A DNA stretch of 64,000 nt from Oscillospiraceae bacterium. GTDB lineage: Bacteria; Bacillota; Clostridia; Oscillospirales; Oscillospiraceae. The stretch lies in assembly GCA_015068495.1 (NCBI GenBank), contig SVKL01000010.1:1-64000 (forward strand), read 5' to 3'. The notes beneath the pieces were generated by a model. It ran no database searches. It saw nothing but the letters and a program-made list of their open reading frames with translations, and was not told where the DNA came from. Of this stretch, positions 1 through 10,500 are shown in pieces. The position numbers and the translations under genes are program-made. The stretch's first letter is position 1, and every line of letters begins with the position of its first letter.

Positions 1-34
1 TTCCCACGATGAAGCCCCTCACAGAGTAATATTA

Positions 35-77
35 AGCCGAAAACGCTTGTTTCAAAGCGTTTTCGGCTTTTTGTTTT
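35..77 (+). terminator. Rho-independent terminator
   Basis: agccgaaaacgcttgtttcaaagcgttttcggctttttg: long perfect stem followed by a T tract. Confidence 0.8.
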
Positions 78-301
78 TCCAAATTATTGCTTAAAAATGT
101 GGTTTACGACAGATTTACGACGAATGAGCAGGTCAACGGTCTTTGGAAATTACGACAATAAGGTGTCGTAAACGTAGACTTAACAATGTACCGACAGGAT
201 TACCACTTACATATGAAATAGAACCGAATAGATGAAAAACGAGATTTTTCATAATTGAAATGCTATAATTCAGTAAACGCATTACGGAAAGGACAGATTA
301 T

Positions 302-1030
302 ATGTATGCCATAAGGACTGCTAACCTAACTAAAAAATATAAGGATATCATTGCGGTAGACCAATTAAATTTGCAGGTTAAAAAAGGCGAATTGTTTTCT
401 CTGCTCGGTGTAAACGGCGCCGGTAAAACAACCACGATTAAAATGCTGTCCTGCTTGACACAGCCCACAAGCGGCGATGCTTTTCTGAATGGAAAAAGCA
501 TTTGCAAAGATTCTGCTGCCGTGAAATCAATGATAGCCGTTTCTCCGCAGGAAACGGCGGTTGCGCCCGGACTTTCGGTTCGAGAGAACCTTGAACTGAT
601 GTGCGGGGCTCACGATTTTACAAAGGATAAGCAAAATGCGAAAATTGCAGAGCTGACCGACCTGCTCGGATTGGGATCTGTTAGCAAGAAAAAGGCAGGT
701 AAACTGTCCGGCGGCTGGCAACGCCGGCTGAGTATTGCTATGGCACTGATCAGCGAACCGGAGATATTGTTCCTAGATGAACCTACGCTTGGTCTTGATG
801 TGCTTGCCAGAAGCGATTTGTGGAATTTGATTCGTTCTCTCAAAGGGAAAGTAACCATTATTCTGACAACACACTATATGGAAGAAGCAGAAGCTCTGTC
901 CGACCGTATTGCAATTATGAAAGACGGCAAACTTCTTATCTGCGATACTGCTGACAAGATTAAGGAAACAGCGGAAACGGATAATTTCGAGCAAGCATTT
1001 ATTCGTATTATTAAGGGGGTGGCAAAATGA
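302..1030 (+). CDS. ABC transporter ATP-binding protein
   Basis: Walker A GVNGAGKTTT, signature KLSGGWQRRLS, Walker B ILFLDEPTLGLD; overlaps the permease start. Confidence 0.95.
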   Translation: MYAIRTANLTKKYKDIIAVDQLNLQVKKGELFSLLGVNGAGKTTTIKMLSCLTQPTSGDAFLNGKSICKDSAAVKSMIAVSPQETAVAPGLSVRENLELMCGAHDFTKDKQNAKIAELTDLLGLGSVSKKKAGKLSGGWQRRLSIAMALISEPEILFLDEPTLGLDVLARSDLWNLIRSLKGKVTIILTTHYMEEAEALSDRIAIMKDGKLLICDTADKIKETAETDNFEQAFIRIIKGVAK

Positions 1031-1758
1031 GAATGCTCACTTTTGCGAACAGAAATACGAAAGAAATATTACGGGATCCGCTGACACTGATCTTTGGACT
1101 CGGCTTTCCCCTTATTTTGATTGTATTGCTCAGTGCTATCCAAGCAAATATTCCCGTAAAACTATTCGAAATACAGTACTTAACTCCGGGGATTACGGTT
1201 TTCGGTTTAGCGTTTATGACGCTGTTTTCGGCAACCATTATTGCAAAAGACAGAGGAAGTTCGCTATTGCAGCGTTTATACACAACGCCGCTGACCCCGA
1301 TGGATTTCATTCTTGGCTACACGTTGCCTATAATTCCAATTTCTATTTCCCAATGCATTGTCTGTTATATTGCCGCAATCGTTCTCGGGTTGGATATTAC
1401 AGTGAATATTTTGTATGCTGTGTTATGCATCATTCCTGTTTCAATCCTCTACATCGCTCTGGGCCTTCTTTGCGGAAGCATGCTGACCGATAAGCAGGTA
1501 GGAGGGATCTGTGGTGCGTTGCTAACTAACCTTTCAGCATGGTTGTCGGGCGTTTGGTTTGATCTTGACCTTGTAGGAGGTGCTTTTAAGGAGATCGCAT
1601 ACGCACTTCCGTTTGTTCACGCAGTCGAGATAGAACGTGCTGTACTTGCAGGAGATTTTGCAGGGATTTTTCCTCATATTTGGTGGGTACTCGGATATGC
1701 CGCCGTTCTGCTCGTATTAGCGGTGCTAATGTTCTTGCGACAGATGAAAAAACAGTAA
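1027..1758 (+). CDS. ABC-2 type transporter permease
   Basis: About six hydrophobic segments; ABC-2-like N-terminus (FANRNTKEILRDPLTLIFGLGFPLIL); translationally coupled to the ATPase. Confidence 0.9.
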   Translation: MRMLTFANRNTKEILRDPLTLIFGLGFPLILIVLLSAIQANIPVKLFEIQYLTPGITVFGLAFMTLFSATIIAKDRGSSLLQRLYTTPLTPMDFILGYTLPIIPISISQCIVCYIAAIVLGLDITVNILYAVLCIIPVSILYIALGLLCGSMLTDKQVGGICGALLTNLSAWLSGVWFDLDLVGGAFKEIAYALPFVHAVEIERAVLAGDFAGIFPHIWWVLGYAAVLLVLAVLMFLRQMKKQ

Positions 1759-2118
1759 TTCTTCATATTGGAGAATATGTGTTTCATTGTTGTGCATAGT
1801 AAACACATCCACATTTTTACGACAGATTTTACGACAAATAGAATGAAGTTATGCCGCCTTATGACAGGTTATGTTTTACAATGAAAGCACTTTGGATTAA
1901 CGAAGTCAGCAAAAGGCAGAATAAATAAGGGTATAAGCTCTATCTTGCCTAAATCCCCACGATGAAACCTTTGGACTGACAAATTTCAGAAAAACCCAGT
2001 AGTTATGCGGTTTTTCGGTGGTTTAGAACCTTAAAAAACCACGCCACTACGCCAACTACTACGCCAATTTTCTGGGGAGATTTGCAGAGAAAAGTTACTA
2101 TGATAGACTAAAAGATCA

Positions 2119-2150
2119 AGCGCCGTGCAATTTGCACGGCGCTTTCTTCG
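2119..2150. terminator. Rho-independent terminator
   Basis: agcgccgtgcaatttgcacggcgctttcttc inverted repeat. Confidence 0.65.
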
Positions 2151-2235
2151 TCCAAACGAAAATTTATTGATTATATCAAATGACGGTGACACATTTTGGT
2201 CACCATCATTTTTATACACTATTGTAATGGTAAGG

Positions 2236-3018
2236 TCATCCCTTAATCGGCACAGCAATCTGTGTGATGTAATCGCCACTATTTTTACCACGGTTGGGAG
2301 GGCCTTCCAAATAGATGGAACGGAAGGAACCGGTGGTTTCGACATTGTTTTCTTTTACATAAGCCATCAGCGCACGAATAGCCGTTGTTGTTCCTTCGTA
2401 GGGGCCACGGTAATAGATACAGAGTGCCGGTGTTTCGGCAAACTCCATACGTTCAGGACCATCAAAGCTATCCTCTACGGGAATGCAGCACATTAAATCA
2501 AGCTTGTCAAGAGATGTGGACATACGCATGGTAAACATTCGGCTAAGCATAGACATTTTGCCTGTACGAGCGGCGGCAATATATGTATCTCGCAGTACGT
2601 TTGCCGCATTACCCACATTATCACAAACATACTGACGGGAAAAGCATACCTGCCGAGGAAGGGTGGTCTTACGAACTGTTAGATCCCCTTGCTTTGCGGA
2701 ACGCACCTGAAGCATCTGTATATTTCGATCCAAGGATGCACGAAGCTCCATGAGGCGCTCTAAATAAGTGTCGATGTTCTCAGTGTCGTAATAGTAGTCC
2801 TGCACTTCTTTTAGAGATAAACCCAACTGCTGCAGGGAACGGATTGAACGAATCTGTGTCATATTGTCCGCAGAATAATACCGGTATCCGCTTTCCTCAT
2901 CTTTAACAGCAGGAGTTAAAAGGCCCATATCCTCGTAAACAATAAGTGTCTTACGGGTGATGCCCATAATCTTCGTTACTTCACCGACTTTGAATAAATT
3001 TTCGGCGTGCTTTTTCAA
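2236..3018 (-). CDS. MerR family transcriptional regulator with GyrI-like effector-binding domain
   Basis: N-terminal FKVGEVTKIMGITRKTLIVYEDMGLLTPAVKDEESGYRYYS MerR HTH; C-terminal GyrI/AraC_E_bind-like region. Confidence 0.92.
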   Translation of the reverse strand: MKKHAENLFKVGEVTKIMGITRKTLIVYEDMGLLTPAVKDEESGYRYYSADNMTQIRSIRSLQQLGLSLKEVQDYYYDTENIDTYLERLMELRASLDRNIQMLQVRSAKQGDLTVRKTTLPRQVCFSRQYVCDNVGNAANVLRDTYIAAARTGKMSMLSRMFTMRMSTSLDKLDLMCCIPVEDSFDGPERMEFAETPALCIYYRGPYEGTTTAIRALMAYVKENNVETTGSFRSIYLEGPPNRGKNSGDYITQIAVPIKG

Positions 3019-3063
3019 TTTCCAATCACCTCGAATTTTTTTGGAGAAATTTGTAAAAGTCTA

Positions 3064-3094
3064 TTGACTTGAACCTTCGGGTCTAAGTTATAAT
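3064..3094 (+). promoter_or_regulatory. MerR-type promoter/operator, rightward
   Basis: TTGACT (3064-3069), 19-bp spacer, TATAAT (3089-3094); imperfect dyad CTTGAACC-ttc-GGTCTAAG inside the spacer. Confidence 0.7.
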
Positions 3095-3139
3095 TGTATT
3101 GTATCATATTATACCTTTCTTTGCAATAGAAAGCGGATT

Positions 3140-3416
3140 TTGGATGAATGGGATGTTGAGAGAAATCTGCCCCTTACCCCGGGCGATGTAGCACACACCA
3201 GTGATATTCCGGTATGGTGGAGATGCAAAAAGGGGCATTCCTGGTGTACCCAGGTCCGAAGCCACTCAAGAAGCTCCACAGGCTGCCCGGTATGCCGCGG
3301 AAAAACTGGAAGAGAAACGGCAACGGAAGCTTGAAGCCGCCCGTAAAAAGCATTTATCTCGCAAGCCTTTGGCGGCAAACGAAAAAGTAATTAACATAAC
3401 GGAGGAAGAGTTATGA
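3140..3416 (+). pseudogene. Remnant of a treble-clef zinc-ribbon (DUF4379-like) protein, probably frameshifted
   Basis: One repeat LDEWDVERNLPLTPGDV..WWRCKKGHSW....GCPVC in one frame; a plausible Lys/Arg-rich continuation (AAEKLEEKRQRKLEAARKKHLSRK) in another frame ending at 3416. Confidence 0.5.
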
Positions 3417-4495
3417 GAATGTCGAAGAACAAAATCATTATGGTGGCAATCATTGCACTTGTTGTCATCGCACTTGCAGTGACATTGGTGGTTCTCTTAA
3501 ACAGAGACAACAATGACCTGCCCCCTACGGACGGCACGACCCAGAGCACCGAACCGTCCGGCACGGAAGGGACTGACCCCACCGCGGGCACAACAGCTCC
3601 CACCACAGAAACGACTGAGCCGACTACCGAATCTACTGAGCCTAAGCCTACCGAGCCTAAGCCCACAGATCCCAAGCCTACTCAGACGACAAAGTACACT
3701 GTTACTTTTAAGGACTGGGACGGCAAGGTTCTGAAAACCGAGAAGGTAGAAAAGAGCAAGGCTGCTACCGCACCTGCTAATCCTACCCGTGCAAACTACA
3801 CCTTTACCGGTTGGGACAAGTCCTTTAGCAAGGTTACTTCTGACTTGGTGGTTACTGCTACCTATAAGCCTGTAGAAACCGAACCCACTCAGCCCACTGT
3901 CTACACTGTCACCTTTAAGGATTGGGACGGCAAGGTTTTGAAAACTGAGCAGGTAGAAAAGGGCAAGGACGCTACCGCACCTGCTGCCCCCACCCGTGAG
4001 CATTACAATTTTGCAGGTTGGGACAAAACCTTCAGCAGTGTCACCTCTGACTTGGTAGTTACTGCTACATATACCACTACCAAGCTGATTATCTCCGCGG
4101 AATCCGTTACCGTGAACAAGGGTACGGGTGAAGTGACTATGAATATCCGTGTGGTAAACAACCCCGGTATTATGGGCGCTGTTCTGAAGGTTTCCGTGAA
4201 CGATGATGTGCTTGCCGTTTCCGGCGCAAATAAGACCGGCTATCCCGGCCTGACCCTGACCGCTCCCGGCTCTGCGGCAACCTCTTCTCCCTACACCTTT
4301 ATGCTGGACAGCATGGATCTTTCCGCTGACGACAAGAAGGATGGCACACTGCTGACCATTACCTTTAAGATTAAAGATACCTCCGTTACCGGCAAGTACG
4401 ATGTGAAGTTGTCCTGCAACCAGGGTGGTATCTTTGATGAAAACTACAACGACCTGAACGTTACTTTCGTAAACGGATCGATCACTATTCAGTAA
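3413..4495 (+). CDS. Membrane-anchored cell-surface protein: N-terminal TM, Thr/Pro linker, two InlB-type B repeats, C-terminal cohesin domain
   Basis: TM IIMVAIIALVVIALAVTLVVLL; two VTFKDWDGKVLKTE..GWDK.F..V.SDLVVTATY repeats; C-terminus AESVTVNKGTGEVTMNIRVVNNPGIMGAVLKVSVNDDVL...GTLLTITFKIKDTSVTGKYDVKLS matches the cohesin pattern. Confidence 0.82.
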   Translation: MRMSKNKIIMVAIIALVVIALAVTLVVLLNRDNNDLPPTDGTTQSTEPSGTEGTDPTAGTTAPTTETTEPTTESTEPKPTEPKPTDPKPTQTTKYTVTFKDWDGKVLKTEKVEKSKAATAPANPTRANYTFTGWDKSFSKVTSDLVVTATYKPVETEPTQPTVYTVTFKDWDGKVLKTEQVEKGKDATAPAAPTREHYNFAGWDKTFSSVTSDLVVTATYTTTKLIISAESVTVNKGTGEVTMNIRVVNNPGIMGAVLKVSVNDDVLAVSGANKTGYPGLTLTAPGSAATSSPYTFMLDSMDLSADDKKDGTLLTITFKIKDTSVTGKYDVKLSCNQGGIFDENYNDLNVTFVNGSITIQ

Positions 4496-4513
4496 GCAGG
4501 AGGGAATTAGACA

Positions 4514-7500
4514 ATGAAGATGCAGCAAAATTGGCTTAAGCGGCTGATTGCTCTGGCGCTGGTCATTGTATCTCTTTTGCAATGGTTACCCGCAGAGACA
4601 ATCGCAGCTGCGATTGAAAATGCTCGCTCTACAACCGTCACAGCCGGCGATGTCAACGGCGACGGCACTGTAGACGCAAAAGATGTAAACTTAATTCGCC
4701 GTCATATTGCAGGCGGCTATAATGTCAATATCAACACACTGGCAGCAGAAGTAAATGGTGACGGTGTGATTGATGCAAAGGATGTCAACCTGACCCGCCG
4801 TTATATCGCAGGCGGCTATGATGTAGAACTGAAGCCTTGTGTTCTTTACACTGTCAAGTTTGAAACTGGCGGCGGTACTACATACGAAGATAAGGAAGTT
4901 CCCCAGGGCACTGTTATCAGCTCCTTCACCAAGAATCCTTATTGGGCAGATCATCTGTTTATGGGTTGGTGCTATGACGCAGAGCTGACCCAGAGCGTTG
5001 GCAGCAAAGATGTTGTCACCAAGGATATGACCTTGTATGCCAACTATCTGGAGCAGGTTCCTCTGGAAACCTTGGAGACACCCAACTTTGCAAGCGCTGA
5101 GGATGTAAATACCAACTTCACCATTACTGTGGTATCTACTGATCCGGAAATGACCGCGCAGGAAGTCCAGGCGGCGATTGCTGCGACCAATCTTGCCGAT
5201 CCCGACGCAAGCGGCTTTATCTCTGTTTCCGGCTCTAACGGCACTTATACCATTACCAGTGTTGGTGGATTCAACGCAGGCGGCACATATCGTATTTCTC
5301 TGAACAGCGATAAGCTGACCTTTAAGGATCAGCCGGAATCTGCCCGTGACTTTAACTTCACCGTCCATCGTGATGAAGTTATGAATCTTGACACAAATGC
5401 GGATGCAAAGTACATCCCCTTGGGCCAGATCAGCAACATCACCAACAACGGTCAGAGCGTATCCACTTTGGATATTGCTCTGTACGAAGTCAATGGCGAT
5501 AATATCTCTGTAACCGAGATGTCCACCGGCACATTTACCTACACCGGCACAACCTCCGTGCAGGTTGGCGATATTGTCTGTATTTATGAGGGCGCACTTC
5601 CCTCTGAAAGAGATCAGAACACCCCCAAGGATCAGCTGGGTGATATGGCGTTCCTGGAGATCACCGCTGTAAACGGCAGCACTTATACATATCAGAGCGC
5701 CGACACAGAAGATGTCCTCTTTATGCCGGATGTTCTGCCTATGCCCGAAGCTGCTGATACAGACAGCGATGCAAATACCATTACTGTGGAGAACAAGTAT
5801 CTGGACTACTCTGCGGATATGTACTCCTACATGAATCTGGACAGCCAGACTGTTGTGGGTGCTGGTGACTTCCTGGCGTTCTACACCGGTGACATTGCGG
5901 TACAGAGCGGCGAAAATGCTGCTGCCCTCACCGGCTACGGTAAGATCACCGCAGTAAGCACCAATGCCGATACCACTACCATCACCTTTATCAAGGTTAC
6001 TTGGGAAGAAGTGGAATCCTCTATGGATGTATATGCCAAGGAGGAAATGACCGCCCAGGAGCTGCTGGAAGGTATGGACACCGAGAATATGGAGTCCGAG
6101 ATCGAGCAGCAGGCGCTTAACAGCGGATTTGCCAATGAAGCTGCCCTGTATATGACCTCCCTGGCTCTGGCTACAGATAACTTCACACAACTTAGTGAGA
6201 ATATGAACCTTGCCGATTACAAGGTTACGCTGAAGGATGGCAAGACCGTTTCTCCCGAAGAGCTGCAGCTGATGGCTGGCGGCAAGGTGGAAGTTGAGAT
6301 CGAAGAGACTACCATTGAAGCAATCGTCGGTCTTTCCCCCACCCATTTGGGCGACATCAAGGGCACCAATGCCACCAAGAAGGGCATTGTGATCGGCCTG
6401 GATGTGACCGTTGTTTTCACCGTTGCAGCAAAAGGCATTGACGGTCATTTGGAGATTACTGTCACCGGTAGCTTTATCGAAGAAGTTGGACTTGACTTTG
6501 TTGCCGATGCAGAAGCAATCTGGGATGTTTGGGGCATCTTCCCCTACATTTCTGACTTTAGAGCAACTGCCAATGTGGATGTTCTGAACTACACCGCTGT
6601 TTCCTTCAACGCAACTATGGTCACGAAGGAAAATGAGGACGAGGAAGAGGAAGACGGAGAAGACGGCGACAACGACAACGACGATGAAGACGAAGAAGAA
6701 GTTGACATTGCCGAAGAGATCAAGGGCCTGCTGGAGAGCATGACCGCAGGCGACGAGGAAGACGATGAAAGCCAGGAAGAGGCTGAGGAAAACGAGAACA
6801 AGCTGATTCAGCGGTACTCCGAAATGCTCAACCAGGAATCTGATTGGATTAACATCGTAGAGTACAATATTACTGAGGTTAAGAAGAGCGTTCCCTTTGA
6901 GATTCCGCTTATCAACATCAGCTTTAAGGCAGATTTTGTGGTCAAGATCGATGCCAGTATTTCCATTGGCTTTGACTTTGAATATGTGGAAGGCACACGC
7001 TATGTATTCACTGTTGATGTAAAGGCAGGCGAGGTCCGTTCGAATACCATACAGCTGCAGGAGAAGGCATACCAGTTCTGCTTCTATGCTATGGGCCGCA
7101 TTGGTCTGAAGGCAGGTGTTGAATTGGGCTTTGGTATCTCTGTGATCGATGAGGCGGTGGCTGCGGTCTATGTTACTGCGGAAGCCGGTGCATACACAAA
7201 ACTGTATGGCTATTTCTTCTATGAGCTGAAATACACAGAATCCCAAGGTAAGACTTCCAAATACAGCGGTGCTTTGCTGATCCAGATCGGCATTTACTTA
7301 GAGGTAGGTTTGGAAGCAACTGCGGTTGGAGGGTACTTCTCCACAGAGGTTACATTCCTGGACAAGGAATGGCTGCTGTATCAGGCAGGTATCCGTCAAA
7401 ATGTGCTGGACTTTGTGACAACGCAGGAAGAGATGCCTGAGATCGCTTTGAAACAGTATGTTCGCAAAGCATATATTCCGAACAGCGTCTTTAGTATGAG

Positions 7501-10500
7501 CTATTTGGATCTTCTGACAGGTGACGGAGAAACGGCGCTGTATAGCGATTGGAATGACCCGTCAGTAAAAGACGATTTCCGGTCAGGTGACAATTTTGAA
7601 ATCACCATGACCAATAAGAAATTCTCTTATAATCCTCAAACAAATGCCATTTGGGTCAATCCGGATGCGGATGATGCAAAGCTGGAAGGTGAAATGATCA
7701 TCACCTTTAAGCGGCAGCCCATGACCTTTACCTCTAAACCTCTGCAGCGTAGGATCTCTCTGTATTGGGATAATACAAGAGATGGTTATATGATCGTTCC
7801 CAATACAAATGGCGGCTCTTACATTCCTATGATTATTAAGGGATATGAGGAAAAGTTGGAGAAGCCTGCCGATCCTGAAAAGCCCGGTTATAATTTCGCC
7901 GGTTGGTATAGCGATGAAGATCTGACTGTTCCTTATACATTCCCTGCAACGATGCCGGCATCCGATACCAACATTTATGCTAAGTGGGAAGCCCGTACCG
8001 ATATTCCCTACACTGTGGAGCATTATCAGGAGAATTTCCGCTCCGGTGAATATGAACTTACAGAGATTGAAGAGTTCAAGGGAACTACTGATACAACAGT
8101 TACCCCCGCAGTAAAGAATTATACCGGTTATGTGGCTCCTGTACAGGCGCAGCTGAAGGTGGAAGCTGACGGCAGCGCGATTCTCCGTTACTACTATGCT
8201 TTGGAGCGTCACAATGTCACCTTCGATGCCGGTCGAGTAGATGGTGTTGAAGTCACTGCAGAAGAGGATGTTACCTATAACCTGAAGTACGGTGCTAAGA
8301 TTACCGCCCCTGTTATGGCTATGAAGGGTTATACCTTCGTTGGTTGGACTGTGGACGGCACGACCCAGGCAACCGTAGCCGAAACTGTTGGTACGCAGGA
8401 TCTGACCTACACCGCAATGTGGGAGAAGGAAGCAAACACCGAGTACCGCATTGAGTATTATGTCCAGCAGGCAGACGGTCGCTACACCTTGCAGCACATG
8501 GTCAAGGATAAGACCGTTACCGGCAAGGTGTTCACAGAGGAATATCTGCGTAGCTTGTTGATCGACGGCACTGCTGCCGACGATAAGTACATCCAGGTAA
8601 ATGCTGTAGCCTTTGAAAATGTGACCGTTAAGGGCATTGTTACCAAGGAAGCTGCAGTAGATGGCAACGGCAAGACAGTTATTAAGGTCAACTATGGCAG
8701 AATCAAGCACACATTGACCTTTGATCCCAACTATCCCGGCGCAGAACCCATTGTTAAGGATATGTTCTATGGCGCTGAGATCGTTGCACCCCAGAATATG
8801 ACCCGTACCGGTTATACCTTTGTGGGTTGGGAAGTGGCTCCCGTGGCTCCTGTAATGCCTGCTGAAAGCCTGACCTATCGAGCAGTATGGCAGGCAAATA
8901 CCGATACTGCCTATAAGGTAGAGCATTACCAGGAGCAGCTGGATGGCTCCTATGCTTTGGTGGATACCGATAATGAGACCGGCACTACCGAAACTGAAGT
9001 TACTCCTGCTGTGAAGAATTACGAAGGCTTCACCGCTCCTCAGACCCAGACCGTGACCGTTAAGGCTGACGGCACACTGGTGGTGGAGTATAAGTACACC
9101 CGTAATTCTTACACCATTGCCTTTGATGCAGATGGCGGCGAGGTTGAGCCTTCTTCCATCACTGCTAAGTATGGCGAGTCCATTACTCTGCCCGCACCTA
9201 CCCGTGAGGGCTACGGCTTTGACGGCTGGTACAACGGCACTGTAGCCTTTACTAGCGCAACTATGGTTGCTGAAAATCTGACCCTGACCGCACAGTGGAG
9301 CGCAGGCAAGATCGGCTACACCGTCAACCACTATCAGCAGAATGTGGACGGAAACGGCTACACCCTGTATAAGACCGATAGCGGTACAGCTTCTATGGAC
9401 GAGGAGGTTACTCCCAGCCTTAACAGCTACGAAGGCTTTACCGCTCCGGGCAGCACCACTACCATTACCATCAAGGCCAGTGCTGCTGAAAATGTGGTGG
9501 ATTACTACTACACCCGCAATCAGTACACCTTGACTTGGGAATTGGGTATTGGCAGCGCCGAGGGACAGACCTATACCTCCGGCAAGGTTTATTACGGAGA
9601 AGAAGTGAAAGCGCCTGTTCCCGCAAAGGCAGGCTACACCTTCACTTGGAATACCACACCCGTGACCGTGATGCCTGCAAACGATCTGACCTATACCGCA
9701 AACTGGAAAGAAAATACCTATACTGTGATCTTCCACGCAAACAACGGTACGGACGAGCAGATCACTAAGGAGCTGGCATACAGCGCAGCTCTGGGCGAAA
9801 ACACCTTCCAGTATGCAGGCTATACCTTCGCAGGCTGGACAGATGGTGTCAATACCTATACGGAAAGCACCAAGCTGAGCCAGATCATCACCGGCAGCAC
9901 TACCACACTGAATCTCAATGCTGTGTGGCAGTCTCAGAGCTTCACCATCACCTATGTGGGTGTGGAGCCCGGTGAACACAACAACGCAACGGAGTATACC
10001 GAAGGCAATGCGGTATCCCTCACCGCTCCCAATGCCCGTCCCGGCTACACCTTTGCCGGCTGGTATGACAACAGCAGCTTCGATGGCAGCCCTGTGGATG
10101 CCATTACAGCAGGCTCCATTGGCAACAAGACCTTCTATGCCAACTGGCAGGAAAATGTTTACCACATTGTGCTGAATCACAATGATGGCACCAACATGAA
10201 GGACACCTACGCAAACCTGCCTTATACCGGTGAGTGGGTCACGACTGCACCTACCCGTTCCGGTTACACCTTCGCAGGCTGGGCACTGTCTGCTGATGGT
10301 GCTGTGGTATGCAGTGACGGCGCAAGACTGACCGCCTTTGTGGATGCCAATACCGCCAGCGGCGCAGTGATCGAGCTGTTCGCTAAGTGGAATGTGGTGG
10401 AATACACCATCACCTATGATCTGGGTATGCACGCAGCCTCCACCACCCATAACAATCCCACCAAGTATTCCATCGAAACCGGCGAGGATATTGTTCTGAA

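Noticed and set aside
6640-6790. Frameshift or assembly artefact at the acidic low-complexity tract
   Set aside because: The reading frame stays open on both sides with coherent domains.
9342-10175. Out-of-frame plus-strand ORFs inside the giant gene
   Set aside because: Overlap the conserved repeat-coding frame; no RBS or homology.
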